Shown piece by piece: positions 1 through 8,573 of a stretch of 64,000 nucleotides of DNA. Each line of letters begins with the position of its first letter. Positions within the stretch are counted from its first letter, which is position 1. The stretch is from Bacillus glycinifermentans (GTDB taxonomy: Bacteria > Bacillota > Bacilli > Bacillales > Bacillaceae): NCBI RefSeq assembly GCF_001042475.2, contig NZ_LECW02000036.1, positions 58,456-122,455 of the forward strand. Reading direction: 5' to 3'. Made by a program: the position numbers and the translations under genes. The notes beneath the pieces were generated by a model. It was not told where the DNA came from and searched no databases. It saw only the letters and a program-made list of their open reading frames with translations.

Positions 1-781
1 AGACGAATCCGAATCGTTTCAATACAACCGCAAAATCCAAATGATCTTTCAGGACCCATATGCTTCATTAAACCCGCGGCTGACGGTCAGAGACATTATG
101 CTCGAGCCGATGGAAATTCACGGCCTGTACGAAGGGCGGAAAGGGCGACTTGAAAAAGCGGACGAGCTCCTGGAATCGGTCGGCCTGCACCGAGGCTTTG
201 CCAACCGTTATCCCCACGAATTCAGCGGCGGCCAGAGACAGAGAATCGGGATTGCAAGGGCGCTCGCCCTGGAGCCGGAGTTCATCGTTGCGGACGAACC
301 GATCTCCGCACTCGACGTTTCCGTACAGGCGCAGGTGGTCAATCTGCTGAAAAAACTGCAAAAAGAAAAAGGGCTGACCTACCTGTTCATCGCGCATGAT
401 CTCTCGATGGTCAAGCATATCAGCGACCGGATCGGCGTCATGTATCTCGGCCACATGGTTGAAATCACGGCAAGCGCCCGATTGTATAAAGAACCGCTTC
501 ATCCGTATACACAGGCGCTTTTGTCCGCCATTCCGATTCCCGACCCGGATATTGAAGACAAACGGAAGCGTATTATTTTAAAAGGCGAGCTTCCAAGCCC
601 GATCGACCCCCCGACAGGGTGCGTATTCAGGACAAGGTGCCCCGCTGCGATGGACATTTGCGCCGCAGAAAAGCCCGTTTTGAAGGAAGCTGAGGAAGGG
701 CACTTTGTCGCCTGCCATTTGTATGACGGGAATATGAAAAAGGAGGCTGATGGCGTGAAGGTGACGGTACAGACCAGTTAG
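1..781 (+). CDS. ykfD: Oligopeptide/murein-peptide ABC transporter ATP-binding protein, C-terminal part (YkfD/DppF-like)
   Basis: The frame is open to the left edge, so only the C-terminal part (about 259 residues) is present and the Walker A motif lies outside. Visible are the Q-loop ([11 protein letters not shown]), the ABC signature ([15 protein letters not shown]), Walker B ([12 protein letters not shown]) and the switch His ([13 protein letters not shown]). The C-terminal oligopeptide-transporter domain has its cysteine motif ([11 protein letters not shown]). The protein would energise import of short peptides at the inner face of the membrane. In B. subtilis the dppABCDE-ykfABCD operon lies directly before ykgA and ykhA, which are also the next conserved genes here, so YkfD is the likely orthologue. 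The name rests on that synteny; the ATPase family is certain. Confidence 0.93.
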   Translation, partial: DESESFQYNRKIQMIFQDPYASLNPRLTVRDIMLEPMEIHGLYEGRKGRLEKADELLESVGLHRGFANRYPHEFSGGQRQRIGIARALALEPEFIVADEPISALDVSVQAQVVNLLKKLQKEKGLTYLFIAHDLSMVKHISDRIGVMYLGHMVEITASARLYKEPLHPYTQALLSAIPIPDPDIEDKRKRIILKGELPSPIDPPTGCVFRTRCPAAMDICAAEKPVLKEAEEGHFVACHLYDGNMKKEADGVKVTVQTS

Positions 782-859
782 GGATCAGTGTTTTCTAACA
801 GCATAAATCATGTTCTCCGAAAGAATAATAAAATGAATATTTTTGAATAAGGAGACTTG

Positions 860-2566
860 ATGATGCTCGAAGAAAGGAAAGGTAAACTCGGTTTGGCTCT
901 TTCTGGCGGAGGATTTCGCGCCGCATTCTTTCATATCGGCGTTCTTACAAGAATGGCCGACATGGGACTGCTTCGCCATGTAGAAGTAATCTCTACCGTA
1001 TCGGGAGGATCAATTATTGGTGCGCTATATTACCTTCGCCTCAAGAACATGCTCGAGGAAAAACAGGGCTCTGAAATTAAAGATGAAGACTATCAAGACA
1101 TGATGGAAACGATTCAAAATGAGTTTCTCCTCGCAGTTCAACGCAACATACGGCTGCGTACTTTTCTCAATCCATTGAAAAATTTAAGAATGTGTTTACC
1201 CGATTATTCACGAAGCGATTATATCGGAGAGCTTCTTGAAAAATTTCTGTTTGGCCCGGTTAACAATTGCTTAAACATGAAACAGCTATCCATTAAGTCC
1301 GGTGTAAAAAATGCGAAAATCCCGATACTTATGATGAACGCCACCGTTTTAAATAGCGGTCATAAATGGGTATTTACCGTTTCGGGAATGGGGGAAACGA
1401 AGAGAGACAAAAGCATGCTGCTCGTAGACGGGAATTTCAAACTGGAAAAAGTAAAGTCTTATGAAGACCTATGCGAAGGATCACGCAGGTGCGAGTGCGA
1501 CCCTAAACCGAAGCACGGTCCGTGCAGGCATAAGTTTTTTAGGCTGGGTCACGCTGTTGCCGCTTCTGCAAGTGTTCCGGGTGTCTTTGTGCCTCTTGCG
1601 ATCAGCGGTCTTTATGACAAAGGAGTCCGTGTGCAGCTTGTCGATGGAGGAGTTCATGATAATCAAGGAATCGGCACATTGTTACAAGAAGAACCTGAAT
1701 GTACTCACTTTATCATCAGCGATGCATCAAAACAATTGGAAAATCAAAAAGAGCCTCCCACGCATTTTCCCGGAGTGATGGGACGAAGCACCAGTATTCT
1801 TGCTGATCTTGTCCGCGAAAAACAACTCTCAAGCCATTTGAGCAAACACTACCGGACAACTGCATTGATGCATCTTAAAAGACGGCTGCCAATTGAATCA
1901 ATCCCTATTCAGAAACAGGATAAACAGGATTGCCGCATTAAAGGACCTTATCAAGCGTACGGTGTCAATGAAGAAGTTCAAACGCTTCTTTCACGTATAC
2001 GTACAGACCTTGACTCTTTTTCTGATGCAGAAGCCTATTCGCTCATGCTGGACGGCTATAAAATGAGCGGATACGAAATCAATCGCTCAAAGGTTAAAGA
2101 TTTTGCAGCGAAGCACGCTATTCCAAAAAGAGACTACCGCTTTTTTGAAATTGAAGAATGGCTTACTTCACGGAACATTGACCCTTACTATAAACGGCTG
2201 TTAGAGGCTGCAAGCAAAACTTTGTTTAAAGCTTTTCGAATAAACATTTTTTTGAAAATTGCCGGTTTCGCAATTATGGCATTTTTAAGCATCATGTTTT
2301 TTATAAAGCTGCCTCCAAATGTTCACGTTCCAAAGGCGCTGCTGACTCTGGCCATCTTTTTCCTTTTTCTTTTAAAGGCAATGTATGCAGACTTACTGAG
2401 AGCACCTGCTGTAAGGATCATGTTGAAAATTGCACCTGCTGTATTCATAGCTTTTACAGGGGGTGTTTTAATCGGTCTTTATCTTATTACGATTGATAAG
2501 CTCTATTTATATTTGGGAAGCATGAAGAGGTTAAAAAGAAAGGCAGAAAAAAAGGAGCCGCTTTAA
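860..2566 (+). CDS. Patatin-like phospholipase with C-terminal membrane segments
   Basis: A protein of about 568 residues with a patatin/lysophospholipase fold at the N-terminus: an oxyanion-type glycine motif (SGGGFRAAFFHIG), a nucleophile motif of the SGGS type (STVSGGSIIGA, Ser near residue 51) and the catalytic Asp in DGG near residue 262. It should hydrolyse acyl lipids. The C-terminal 120 residues hold three hydrophobic segments, so it is probably membrane-anchored. An AAGGAG site at 849-854 precedes a TTG at 857 and ATGs at 860 and 863; 860 is used, 863 is equally possible. The middle carries a Cys-rich insert (CECDPKPKHGPCRHKF). No orthologue is recalled at this position in B. subtilis, so it is probably a lineage-specific insertion. 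Confidence 0.85.
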   Translation: MMLEERKGKLGLALSGGGFRAAFFHIGVLTRMADMGLLRHVEVISTVSGGSIIGALYYLRLKNMLEEKQGSEIKDEDYQDMMETIQNEFLLAVQRNIRLRTFLNPLKNLRMCLPDYSRSDYIGELLEKFLFGPVNNCLNMKQLSIKSGVKNAKIPILMMNATVLNSGHKWVFTVSGMGETKRDKSMLLVDGNFKLEKVKSYEDLCEGSRRCECDPKPKHGPCRHKFFRLGHAVAASASVPGVFVPLAISGLYDKGVRVQLVDGGVHDNQGIGTLLQEEPECTHFIISDASKQLENQKEPPTHFPGVMGRSTSILADLVREKQLSSHLSKHYRTTALMHLKRRLPIESIPIQKQDKQDCRIKGPYQAYGVNEEVQTLLSRIRTDLDSFSDAEAYSLMLDGYKMSGYEINRSKVKDFAAKHAIPKRDYRFFEIEEWLTSRNIDPYYKRLLEAASKTLFKAFRINIFLKIAGFAIMAFLSIMFFIKLPPNVHVPKALLTLAIFFLFLLKAMYADLLRAPAVRIMLKIAPAVFIAFTGGVLIGLYLITIDKLYLYLGSMKRLKRKAEKKEPL

Positions 2567-2575
2567 TCGGCTTCC
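2547..2575 (-). terminator. Rho-independent terminator of ykgA, inside the 3' end of the patatin gene
   Basis: On the minus strand GGAAGCCG and CGGCTCC pair around a 7-nt loop and are followed by a run of seven T. The hairpin starts just after the ykgA stop codon and overlaps the last codons of the convergent patatin gene. Confidence 0.7.
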
Positions 2576-3442
2576 TTACGTACAGCTCCGCTCAAGCGGC
2601 ATCGTACAACATCTGAAAGAACCGCCTGACTTGATAATCTCCGACAGATCGACTTCAATAACCGTATAACCGCGCGCCCTTAGCTGTCTGTTGACCGCCT
2701 GATTGTGCGGAAGGCTGATCACGGTTTGATTTCCGATGGAAAGCACGTTTGTTCCCAGTCTGAACTGTTCATGCTCAGGTATTTCGATCATATCGTAGCG
2801 CTCTTTAAGCACCTTGTATTCGCGCTTTCCTAGCGCTTTTGGATAGACGAGCGCTTCGTGCGGAGAAATAATGTTAAAGACGCAATCAAGATGAAGGAAG
2901 GTTTCTTCAAATGGAACGGGAATCACTTCGTGTGTTGGAAGCAGCCGTTTAAGCTCCTGAACGGCTGAAAGCGATGTCCGTTCGCTGATGCCGGCATACA
3001 CGGTATGCTGATCGATGAGAATGTCGCCTCCCTCTATTTTGTAGCCTTTGTTTAACGAACGGTAAGCGATGTTTTCTTTTGAAAGCCATTCCTGAAGCAC
3101 GTTTTCCTCACCCTGGCGGATATCGGCTGAAAGTCGGGAGGTAAAAACAGTCTCCCCGATCGTAAATCCGATATCTCTTGTGAAAACCTGCTCGGGAAAT
3201 TGGCTTAAAGCAGGCAGCAGCACCACTTCGATGCCGCGTTTTTCCAGTTCCTTGACAAATGCTTCATGCTGGCGGACGGCAATCGTTATATCGATATTTT
3301 CTTCATGGAAGTGTTTTTGCGTTTCATTGATGACATCCTTAATCGTCATATATTCCGGCCGGCACAGCACAACTTTTTTCAAAATGTCGTATTCGCTGGT
3401 ACAGTTTGCATTATCATTTTTTTTCGGCACTGCTGAATCCAT
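2576..3442 (-). CDS. ykgA: Amidinotransferase/dimethylarginine dimethylaminohydrolase-like protein YkgA
   Basis: A 288-residue protein of the guanidino-group-modifying superfamily (arginine deiminase, DDAH, amidinotransferase). Diagnostic parts are FTRDIGF with the substrate-binding Asp, EGGDIL, the His in FLHLDCVFN, and the C-terminal SGGSFRCCTMPLER with the nucleophilic Cys (Cys278 by analogy). The fold predicts hydrolysis or transfer on arginine-like compounds, but the true substrate is unknown. The start ATG follows a GGGGGAGAG ribosome site. Position beside ykhA matches B. subtilis ykgA. It is convergent with the patatin gene and divergent from ykhA. Confidence 0.9.
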   Translation of the reverse strand: MDSAVPKKNDNANCTSEYDILKKVVLCRPEYMTIKDVINETQKHFHEENIDITIAVRQHEAFVKELEKRGIEVVLLPALSQFPEQVFTRDIGFTIGETVFTSRLSADIRQGEENVLQEWLSKENIAYRSLNKGYKIEGGDILIDQHTVYAGISERTSLSAVQELKRLLPTHEVIPVPFEETFLHLDCVFNIISPHEALVYPKALGKREYKVLKERYDMIEIPEHEQFRLGTNVLSIGNQTVISLPHNQAVNRQLRARGYTVIEVDLSEIIKSGGSFRCCTMPLERSCT

Positions 3443-3628
3443 GTGCTCTCCCCCGTCTCGTGATCATACTTCCATTATTCCCTTCCCGGCGCAGGAAATA
3501 AACGCTTTCGAAAGAAAACCTTACAAATCATCCGGATAAAAAACTTTAGACAAATGAATTCTAATAGTGTTTAATAAAGAAAATTCCACATCACAAACAC
3601 ATTTAAGACATCAAAGGAGTAATGGAAC

Positions 3629-4147
3629 ATGAATCGACCGGAGAAAAAATACTGCAAGGAATCGAAAGTTGTCAAAACGAGCCGGGTTTTTCCGCTTGAT
3701 ACGAACAACCACAACACGCTGTTCGGAGGGAAGCTGATGAGCTATATTGACGACATCGCCTCGATTTCTGCAGCAAGGCATTCCAGGTGCGGGACGGTGA
3801 CCGCATCGATGGATTCTGTCGATTTTCTCGAACCGATCGGCCAGGAGGATTCGGTTTGTCTCGAATCTTACGTAACATGGGTGGGAAGAACGTCTATGGA
3901 GGTATTTGTCAAAGTGATTAAAGAGCATTTGCTCACAGGGGAACGCAAGCTTGCGGCCACCTCCTTTTTAACGTTTGTGGCGTTAGACAAGGACGGAAAT
4001 CCCCAGCCCGTTCCGCAAGTCGTACCTGAGACTGAAGAAGAAATCATGCTCCACCAAACGGCCAAACAGCGGGCCGAAGAACGAAAAAGTCACAGGAAGC
4101 ACAGCAAAGCGCTCGCCGAAGCCCTTGCGGTGGACAAGCCGTGGTAA
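3629..4147 (+). CDS. ykhA: Hotdog-fold acyl-CoA thioesterase YkhA
   Basis: A 172-residue cytosolic acyl-CoA hydrolase. The hotdog core is clear: NTLFGGKLMSYIDDIASISA, then the VDFLEPIGQED strand and YVTWVGRTSMEV, with a charged C-terminal tail. It should cleave acyl-CoA to free acid and CoA; chain preference cannot be read. A good AAAGGAG site precedes the ATG. It is monocistronic: divergent from ykgA and closed by a strong terminator. Confidence 0.93.
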   Translation: MNRPEKKYCKESKVVKTSRVFPLDTNNHNTLFGGKLMSYIDDIASISAARHSRCGTVTASMDSVDFLEPIGQEDSVCLESYVTWVGRTSMEVFVKVIKEHLLTGERKLAATSFLTFVALDKDGNPQPVPQVVPETEEEIMLHQTAKQRAEERKSHRKHSKALAEALAVDKPW

Positions 4148-4156
4148 GCCGGCCAA

Positions 4157-4189
4157 CCCCGTCTCTGATCAAAAAGAGACGGGGTTTTT
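4157..4189 (+). terminator. Rho-independent terminator after ykhA
   Basis: CCCCGTCTC and GAGACGGGG pair perfectly around a 10-nt loop and are followed by five T. Confidence 0.95.
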
Positions 4190-4455
4190 CTTTGTCATGC
4201 GGAAGAGCCGACACTTTTTTTGAATAAGAGATTTATAAAAACGAATTATTCTGAAAAAATAACTAGTCGATCCGGTTATCTTGATTTTCTATGTTTTTAG
4301 GAAGATTTTTCTCGGATTTCCCGGGAGAATTGTCATAAAAAGAATAAATATGAAAAACTGAAAAATAGGAGGAAAATCTGTTGTTGTTTGTATTCCTGTA
4401 AAATATATTAGTTTTTGTGAAGTTTTTGTGAAAAAATTTAGATGAGGTGTATGAG

Positions 4456-5760
4456 ATGAAAAAAGGTTTTGGTTTAATCGCGCTTGCTATGCTGGCGCTC
4501 AGTTCTTCCCTGCCCGTTCAAGCGGCAGACCACGGGCGTGAAGTGCTCGGAGCGAGTGACGGCTGGGGAGCTTACGGCGAAGGTACGACCGGAGGTGCTG
4601 AGGCTTCCTCTGATCATGTATATACGGTGGAAAACCGGAAGGAGCTTGTGGATGCGTTAGGCGGAAAAAACAGTGCCAACGGCCTGAACGATACGCCGAA
4701 AATCATTTATATCAAGGGAACGATTGATCTGAATGTCGATGATGAAAATAAATCTTTAGGCTATGACGATTATCGGGACCCCGAATACAGCCTTGAGAAG
4801 TATTTAAAAGAGTATGATCCTGATAAGTGGGGGAAAAAGGAGCCGTCAGGAGAGCTTGAGGAAGCAAGAGTCCGCTCTGAAAAAAATCAAAAAGAGCGGG
4901 TCGTCCTCAATGTCGGATCCAATACGACGATCATCGGATTAGGGGATGACGCGAGAATCGTCGGCGGAGGTTTTCAAATCAAACAAGCGGAAAATGTCAT
5001 CGTCCGCAATATCGAATTCCAAAATGCATATGATTATTTCCCGGGTTGGGATCCGACGGACGGAAGCGACGGAAATTGGAACTCTGAATTTGATAATCTT
5101 TTAATCGATCAATCCGAACATATTTGGGTGGACCATTGCTCTTTCAATGACGGAAACAAACCTGACGACCTGAATGGAACGTATTTCGGACGCGAATTTC
5201 AGCATCACGACGGACTGCTTGACATCAAAAAACAATCGGATTTCGTCACCGTGTCCTATAATGTATTCTCAGATCATGATAAAAACACGATTGTCGGATC
5301 TAGTGACAGCTATTCTGCCGACGACGGCCATTTGAGAGTGACATTCCATCATAACATGTATGAAAACATCAGGGAGCGCGCACCGCGCATCCGCTACGGA
5401 AAAGTGCACATTTACAATAACTATTTTAAAAACACGGATAATAACTACGATTACTTATGGGGCGTAGGATATTCTTCAAAAATTTACGCCGAGGACAACT
5501 ACTTTGAGCTGCCTGAGGGAACGAAGCCTCAGAAGTTGATGAAAGCCTTTAAAGGGGATGCTTTATACGAAGAAGGTACGCTCTTAAATGACCAAGAAAG
5601 CGTCTCGAAAATCGATGTTGTCAGCACTTATAATAAGGCGAAAAGCGCATCGATCAAAGAATCGGTAGGCTGGAAGCCTGAGCTTTACGGGAAAATCGAC
5701 GCTGCCAGTGACGTGCCTGAAATCGTCGAACAGCAGGCCGGCGCGGGAAAACTGGAGTAA
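4456..5760 (+). CDS. pel: Secreted pectate lyase, polysaccharide lyase family 1
   Basis: A 434-residue exported enzyme that cleaves polygalacturonate by beta-elimination, normally calcium-dependent. The N-terminus is a classical signal peptide (two Lys, a hydrophobic core, cleavage after VQA near residue 23). The parallel beta-helix carries the PL1 signatures: VIVRNIEFQNAYDYFP, the WVDHCSF strand, DGLLDIKKQSDFVTVSYN, and RERAPRIRYGKVHIYNNY with the catalytic Arg. ATG 4456 is chosen over GTG 4447 because GAGGTG ends five bases before it and it begins the signal peptide directly. The 250-bp upstream region is AT-rich and holds the direct repeat TTTTTGTGAAG/TTTTTGTGAAA just before the gene. B. 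subtilis keeps its pel elsewhere, so this placement is lineage-specific. Confidence 0.95.
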   Translation: MKKGFGLIALAMLALSSSLPVQAADHGREVLGASDGWGAYGEGTTGGAEASSDHVYTVENRKELVDALGGKNSANGLNDTPKIIYIKGTIDLNVDDENKSLGYDDYRDPEYSLEKYLKEYDPDKWGKKEPSGELEEARVRSEKNQKERVVLNVGSNTTIIGLGDDARIVGGGFQIKQAENVIVRNIEFQNAYDYFPGWDPTDGSDGNWNSEFDNLLIDQSEHIWVDHCSFNDGNKPDDLNGTYFGREFQHHDGLLDIKKQSDFVTVSYNVFSDHDKNTIVGSSDSYSADDGHLRVTFHHNMYENIRERAPRIRYGKVHIYNNYFKNTDNNYDYLWGVGYSSKIYAEDNYFELPEGTKPQKLMKAFKGDALYEEGTLLNDQESVSKIDVVSTYNKAKSASIKESVGWKPELYGKIDAASDVPEIVEQQAGAGKLE

Positions 5761-5764
5761 GCTG

Positions 5765-5797
5765 AAAAAAGCGGACAACATGAATGTCCGCTTTTTT
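5765..5797 (+). terminator. Rho-independent terminator after pel
   Basis: GCGGACA and TGTCCGC pair around a short loop, flanked by an A run and a T run, so it can act in both directions. Confidence 0.93.
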
Positions 5798-5872
5798 AAA
5801 AAGTTTACAATCTGAACGTCCGGGTGCTAAGATTTTCCCATGATAGCGCTTTTTGATAGAGGAGTGAAGGGG

Positions 5873-6394
5873 ATGGGGTTTGTCAAAGATTTGCATACTG
5901 ACGAAAAGATGGCACCGGCCGTGGGGGTTCTGTTTTCGGCCGTCAGCGAAAACGTCGGGCGGCTGAAATCGATCGTCTCCGGAATCAACCGGGAGCTTCT
6001 TGAGTATAAAGGAGAACACGGCGATCAAAACAGCATCGCCCAGCTGATCAGCCATTTAATCAATGTCGACACCCGCTGGGTGTACAGACTGAGGGAGGAG
6101 AACCTGCCGCGGGAATTGGAAGAAGCGATCGGTCCGATGACCGATGAAAACGGCCTTCTGCCTGAGGTGAAAGGCGTTCCGCTGTCCGTGTTATTGTCAC
6201 GGTACGACAAAGTGCTTGAAGCGTTGAAAAACACCGCCGAACAACTGACGGAAGAAGATTTACTGAAGACGGTCCCGTACGAAGGAGGTCTTGCCACGAT
6301 CCGCTGGGGGATCTGGCATATGTCGGATCATAACCGCTATCATCAGGCGCATATTCAAGCGTTGATTAAAGCGTTTCGCAAGCGCGAAGGTTGA
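5873..6394 (+). CDS. ykkA: DinB/YfiT-like metal-binding protein YkkA
   Basis: A 173-residue four-helix protein of the DinB superfamily. The usual metal-binding His triad is visible: His in QLISHLINVDTRW and two His in WHMSDHNRYHQAHI. Members are thought to be metal-dependent thiol transferases or hydrolases, often with bacillithiol; the actual reaction is unknown. ATG 5873 is preferred over an ATG at 5840 because it has a GAGGAG/AAGGGG ribosome site and gives the family length. It sits directly upstream of the guanidine riboswitch, as in B. subtilis, but is probably a separate unit. Confidence 0.85.
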   Translation: MGFVKDLHTDEKMAPAVGVLFSAVSENVGRLKSIVSGINRELLEYKGEHGDQNSIAQLISHLINVDTRWVYRLREENLPRELEEAIGPMTDENGLLPEVKGVPLSVLLSRYDKVLEALKNTAEQLTEEDLLKTVPYEGGLATIRWGIWHMSDHNRYHQAHIQALIKAFRKREG

Positions 6395-6439
6395 TTTTGT
6401 TCCAAAAGGCTGGTAGTCTATACGGTACATGAAGAATAC

Positions 6440-6575
6440 AGCGTTAAAGTTTTCTAGGGTTCCGCACGTCTTTTGATGTGGTCTGGTCCGAGAGAAAACA
6501 CATATGAAGCTTCATATGCACACGGAGGGATAAAAGCCCGGGAGTATCGTTTTCCATCGATAAACCCGGGTTTTT
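6440..6575 (+). promoter_or_regulatory. Guanidine-I riboswitch (ykkC leader) with expression-platform terminator
   Basis: The conserved ykkC/yxkD elements are present in order: TCTAGGGTTCCG, GGTCTGGTCCGAGAG, a variable hairpin (CATATGAAGCTTCATATG), ACACGGAGGGATAAAAGCCCGGGAG, and then the terminator in which GCCCGGG pairs with CCCGGG at 6565-6570 followed by five T. The 3' part of the aptamer contributes the left arm of the terminator. Guanidinium binding therefore prevents termination and switches on ykkCD. This mechanism is established for the class. Confidence 0.95.
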
Positions 6576-6609
6576 CTTTGCGCTGATAAACGAAATGGAG
6601 GGAATGAAT

Positions 6610-6939
6610 ATGAAATGGGGGAGCGTCGTACTGGCAGCCTTATTTGAAATTGTTTGGGTGACCGGACTGAAACACGCAGATACGGCCATTGAATGGATCG
6701 GCACGGCATTTGGCGTCGCCGCCAGCTTTTATCTATTGGTGAAAGCGGGGGAGAAGCTGCCGGTCGGAACCGTTTATGCCGTATTTACAGGTCTTGGCAC
6801 AGCGGGCACTGTGCTGTGTGAGATCATCCTGTTTCACGAACCGGCCGACATCGTCAAGCTCGCCTTGATTGGCGTTTTGCTGTGCGGTGTGATCGGGCTG
6901 AAACTGGTGACACAAGAAGAGAAAGGGGAAGGGGCGTAA
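6610..6939 (+). CDS. ykkC: Small multidrug resistance subunit YkkC (guanidinium exporter)
   Basis: A 109-residue four-helix membrane protein of the SMR family. The conserved membrane-embedded Glu is in [13 protein letters not shown] and the [15 protein letters not shown] loop is typical. With YkkD it forms a paired exporter; under a guanidine-I riboswitch the likely substrate is guanidinium. ATG 6610 is chosen because GGAGG ends eight bases upstream; ATGs at 6595 and 6604 overlap that site. Its stop overlaps the ykkD start (TAATG), implying translational coupling. Confidence 0.95.
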   Translation: MKWGSVVLAALFEIVWVTGLKHADTAIEWIGTAFGVAASFYLLVKAGEKLPVGTVYAVFTGLGTAGTVLCEIILFHEPADIVKLALIGVLLCGVIGLKLVTQEEKGEGA

Positions 6940-7253
6940 TGGAATGGATCTATTTAATTGCCGCCGGATTGCTCGAAATGCTCGGCGTAACAATGATGAA
7001 CCAATTTCATAAGGATAAGCGCATAAGATGGATTTTTCTGTTGATCATCGGTTTTGCCGCTTCGTTTTTCCTGCTTTCGCTCGCGATGAACGCATTGCCG
7101 ATGGGCACGGCATACGCAGTTTGGACGGGAATCGGCACCGTAGGCGGAGCGCTCGTCGGCATTCTCTTTTACGATGAACCGAAGGATGCAAGACGCATCT
7201 TTTTCATCGCGCTTATTTTGGCATCTGCCGTCGGGTTGAAGCTTGTCAGCTGA
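6939..7253 (+). CDS. ykkD: Small multidrug resistance subunit YkkD (guanidinium exporter)
   Basis: A 104-residue four-helix SMR protein, partner of YkkC. Conserved features are the Glu in AGLLEMLGVTMMNQ and GTAYAVWTGIGTVGGALVGILFY. The start is the ATG overlapping the ykkC stop, preceded by GGGGAAGGGG. Transcription should come from the riboswitch leader. No clear terminator follows before purU. Confidence 0.95.
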   Translation: MEWIYLIAAGLLEMLGVTMMNQFHKDKRIRWIFLLIIGFAASFFLLSLAMNALPMGTAYAVWTGIGTVGGALVGILFYDEPKDARRIFFIALILASAVGLKLVS

Positions 7254-7279
7254 TCTTTGGCAAAATAGGCCTTCGTAAA

Positions 7280-7307
7280 TTGATTTTTCAATAAACTCCA
7301 GTATAAT
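7280..7307 (+). promoter_or_regulatory. Probable SigA promoter of purU
   Basis: TTGATT at 7280-7285 and TATAAT at 7302-7307 are 16 bp apart. The predicted start near 7314 would leave an ATG at 7321 almost leaderless, which favours ATG 7351 as the purU start. Confidence 0.6.
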
Positions 7308-7350
7308 GAAAAGATAGTTTATGATTACGAAAAAGAGGGTTCAACAAAAC

Positions 7351-8253
7351 ATGAAATCATATATGAAACAGCAGTTAAAGCAATATCAGGAAATCAATCG
7401 TGAAAAAGCGCGCCTGCTCGTAAGCTGTCCGGATCAGCCGGGAATCGTTGCGGCGGTTTCTTCGTTTTTATTTGAAAACGGCGCAAATATTATCGAATCC
7501 AGCCAATATACGACAGATCCCGAGGGCGGCCGCTTTTTCTTGAGAATCGAATTTGAAGCGCCGGGAATCCGCGAAAAGATCGGCCACATGAAAGACATGT
7601 TCGCTTCTGTGGCTGAGGCTTTTCAAATGACATGGAGCATCGCCCCGGCAAGCGAATTAAAGCGGGTCGTCATCTTTGTTTCAAAAGAGCTGCATTGTCT
7701 GAATGAGCTGTTGTGGGAGTGGCAGAGCGGCAATTTGATGGCGGAGATTGCTGCAGTCATCAGCAACCATGAGGATGCTAGGGAAACCGTTGAATCGCTC
7801 AACATTCCGTTTCTTTATATGAAAGCGAATAAAGACATCCGCAAAGAAGTCGAAGCGCAGCAGCTCAAATGGCTTGAAGAATACCGCGCGGACGTTATCG
7901 TCCTTGCCCGCTACATGCAGATTCTGACGCCGGACTTCGTCTCGGCGCATCCGAACAAAATCATCAATATCCATCATTCTTTCCTGCCCGCTTTTATCGG
8001 GGCCAATCCGTATAAACGCGCATACGAAAGAGGCGTCAAATTAATCGGTGCCACATCCCATTATGTGACAAACGAATTGGATGAAGGTCCGATCATTGAG
8101 CAGGATATAAAACGAGTCGATCACAGAGACAATGCGGAGGCGCTGAAAAACATCGGCCGCACGATTGAACGAAGCGTTCTCGCAAGAGCGGTCAAATGGC
8201 ATTTGGAAGACCGGATCATCGTGCACGGCAATAAGACGATCGTCTTCAACTAA
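7351..8253 (+). CDS. purU: Formyltetrahydrofolate deformylase PurU
   Basis: A 300-residue cytosolic enzyme that hydrolyses 10-formyl-THF to formate and THF and so balances one-carbon pools. It has an N-terminal ACT domain (LLVSCPDQPGIVAAVSSFLF) and a formyltransferase-fold domain with the catalytic Asn-His-Asp set in INIHHSFLPAFIGANPYKRA and GATSHYVTNELDEGPII. ATG 7351 with AGAGGG upstream gives the length I recall for the B. subtilis protein; a 10-residue longer frame from 7321 lies too close to the predicted transcription start. Confidence 0.95.
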   Translation: MKSYMKQQLKQYQEINREKARLLVSCPDQPGIVAAVSSFLFENGANIIESSQYTTDPEGGRFFLRIEFEAPGIREKIGHMKDMFASVAEAFQMTWSIAPASELKRVVIFVSKELHCLNELLWEWQSGNLMAEIAAVISNHEDARETVESLNIPFLYMKANKDIRKEVEAQQLKWLEEYRADVIVLARYMQILTPDFVSAHPNKIINIHHSFLPAFIGANPYKRAYERGVKLIGATSHYVTNELDEGPIIEQDIKRVDHRDNAEALKNIGRTIERSVLARAVKWHLEDRIIVHGNKTIVFN

Positions 8254-8258
8254 AAGTC

Positions 8259-8287
8259 TTGACAGCTTCCGTTTTCCTCGGCATAAT
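8259..8287 (+). promoter_or_regulatory. SigA promoter of the proBA T-box leader
   Basis: TTGACA at 8259-8264 and CATAAT at 8282-8287 with a 17-bp spacer lie directly upstream of the T-box leader. Confidence 0.75.
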
Positions 8288-8289
8288 AA

Positions 8290-8537
8290 TAAAAAATCAG
8301 CGAGCGTTGAAGAGGACCAGTAAGCAGTTTTTTTCTGTGAAAGAGAGTGAAATGATATGCTGAAACATTTCACCACATGAAACCTGCCGAACCTGCCTCA
8401 AGAGCCCTGGAGGGAAAACCCAGGCGCATCCCGGCGTTAAAGGGGAAAGCGGAATGCCGTTTTGCGCATTCAATGAAGGTGGTACCGCGGAAAGCTCTTT
8501 TCGTCCTTTTTTACAGGATGAAAAGGGCTTTTTTTAT
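8290..8537 (+). promoter_or_regulatory. T-box leader, proline-specific, upstream of proBA
   Basis: The signature AAGGTGGTACCGCGG is at 8476-8490 and is followed by a terminator in which TTTTCGTCC pairs with GGATGAAAA before a run of T. Stem I carries AGTA on its 5' side and CGAACCTGCC on its 3' side; pairing the flanking GCAG/CTGC and TTGA/TCAA places CCU (8392-8394) in the specifier loop, a proline codon. Uncharged tRNA-Pro should stabilise the antiterminator and turn on proline synthesis. The T-box is certain; the codon is inferred by hand folding. Confidence 0.92.
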
Positions 8538-8573
8538 TGGCTTTAAGCCTTGATCATTTCGGAGGGAAAAAAC

